Of a DNA stretch of 64,000 nucleotides, positions 63,526 through 64,000 are shown in pieces (positions within the stretch are counted from its first letter, which is position 1; each line of letters begins with the position of its first letter). Origin of the DNA: Humibacter sp. RRB41 (GTDB taxonomy: Bacteria > Actinomycetota > Actinomycetes > Actinomycetales > Microbacteriaceae); assembly GCF_022761015.1 (NCBI RefSeq), contig NZ_JAKWJQ010000003.1, positions 248,001-312,000 on the forward strand, given 5' to 3'. The notes beneath the pieces were generated by a model. That model did not search any database. It had not been told where the DNA came from and was given only the letters and a program-made list of their open reading frames with translations. The position numbers and the translations under genes are program-made.

Positions 63526-64000
63526 TGGACGCGACAGACTCCCCGTTGTCGGCCGCTGCCGAGTGCAGCGAACAGCATCCGATCGTGGAGGCGTCCGAGC
63601 AGACGAGCAGTGCTGATCGCTTGCGCACTCCGGTGCGCGGCACGCGCCTGGAGGTCGCGCCGTCATTCCACGAAGGACGATTCGACGCCCTCGCTGTTGA
63701 CTGTCCCTTCGTGTTCTCTCTTGCGGGCCGTCAAGGCATGACCTTCGTCGGATGGGACGGAACCGGGTACCAGACGGCGCTCACGTGGAAGCACGAAGGA
63801 CTCTGGACGGTCCCGCACGTGATCCTTCCGCGGGATCCTGCCAGCCAGGTGCGACGTTACAACTCTGCGTTGACCAGCATCGTGCGCGACAACGACCTGT
63901 CGTCGCCTGGGAATCTTCGGACCTTCGACGGGTGGTATCTCGGCACCTTCCACGCCTATCCGGCACCGGGTTATGAGGCTGGACCAGGGATCATCGGCTT
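63525..64000 (+). CDS. Probable beta-propeller glycosidase, 3' end outside window
   Basis: The first 158 codons of a gene starting at ATG 63525 inside the permease stop (TGATG). After a 45-residue variable start comes VDCPFVFSLAGRQGMTFVGWDGTGYQTALTWKHEG, which resembles the first blade of five-bladed beta-propeller glycosidases (GH32/GH43/GH130-like), where the early Asp is often the nucleophile. The rest (VILPRDPASQVRRYNSALTSIV; TFDGWYLGTFHAYPAPGYEAGPGIIG) continues that pattern. There is no signal peptide, so it would act in the cytoplasm on the imported oligosaccharide. The family call is tentative because the end is missing. Confidence 0.6.
   Translation, partial: MDATDSPLSAAAECSEQHPIVEASEQTSSADRLRTPVRGTRLEVAPSFHEGRFDALAVDCPFVFSLAGRQGMTFVGWDGTGYQTALTWKHEGLWTVPHVILPRDPASQVRRYNSALTSIVRDNDLSSPGNLRTFDGWYLGTFHAYPAPGYEAGPGIIG

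Overview
The window comes from a high-GC actinobacterium, most probably a member of Microbacteriaceae (genus not determinable by reading). The evidence is: two WhiB-type iron-sulfur regulators, mtrA-mtrB-lpqB, a PdtaS-type kinase, a DUF3499 gene, a class E sortase (LAXTG) substrate, and a strongly over-used heptamer GGATGCC/GGCATCC. No rRNA, tRNA, CRISPR array, transposase or phage gene was seen.

Region 1 (1-10064) is a surface-sugar cluster. Seven minus-strand genes (legH-legI-legG-ptmE-legB-legC and a membrane protein cut by the left edge) are mostly joined by 4-8 bp overlaps. They face a plus-strand trio (ptmF-like, legF, ptmA-like) across an 88 bp divergent gap. Together they match nearly the whole CMP-legionaminic acid route known from Campylobacter. 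Two minus-strand O-antigen polymerase/ligase-like membrane proteins follow (10142-12960), so the nonulosonic acid is probably put into a cell-surface glycan.

Region 2 (13022-27754) holds an acyl-CoA dehydrogenase, manA, galE, whiB, a very large GT2 membrane glycosyltransferase, DUF5719, a tiny membrane protein, a degenerate zincin, DUF3499, a LAXTG wall-anchored protein and ahcY. The neighbourhood whiB2 / zincin / DUF3499 / manA / sahH / mtrAB-lpqB / comF / hpf / secA is a conserved actinobacterial core block, also found in Mycobacterium.

Region 3 (27859-36404) contains RDD and SpoIIM membrane proteins, an aquaporin, and the MoxR-DUF58-DUF4350-DUF4129 cluster with a proline/glutamine-rich membrane protein. 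Region 4 (36617-45547) has mtrA-mtrB-lpqB, comF, hpf and secA. The spacer after secA carries two 97 bp direct repeats. Beyond it are a frameshifted DUF6459 (Rv3235-like) gene, an unknown protein, a small HTH protein and an overlapping CpaB-like/CpaE-like/aminoglycoside-phosphotransferase-like operon with degenerate ATP-binding motifs.

Region 5 (50612-54700) has DUF1801, VOC, pdtaS, whiB1, a small membrane protein and bcp. Region 6 (54812-64000) is a carbohydrate-use island: a secreted six-hairpin-type glycosidase with an F5/8C domain, two tandem LacI paralogues, an ABC sugar importer (binding lipoprotein and two permeases) and the start of a probable second glycosidase. A shared GGAAACTTG motif lies upstream of the glycosidase and of the importer.

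Many starts lack a Shine-Dalgarno and instead have TANNNT 6-7 nt before ATG, pointing to leaderless mRNAs. Start codons were chosen from overlaps, Shine-Dalgarno sequences and these -10 elements, and differ in many cases from the longest open frame.
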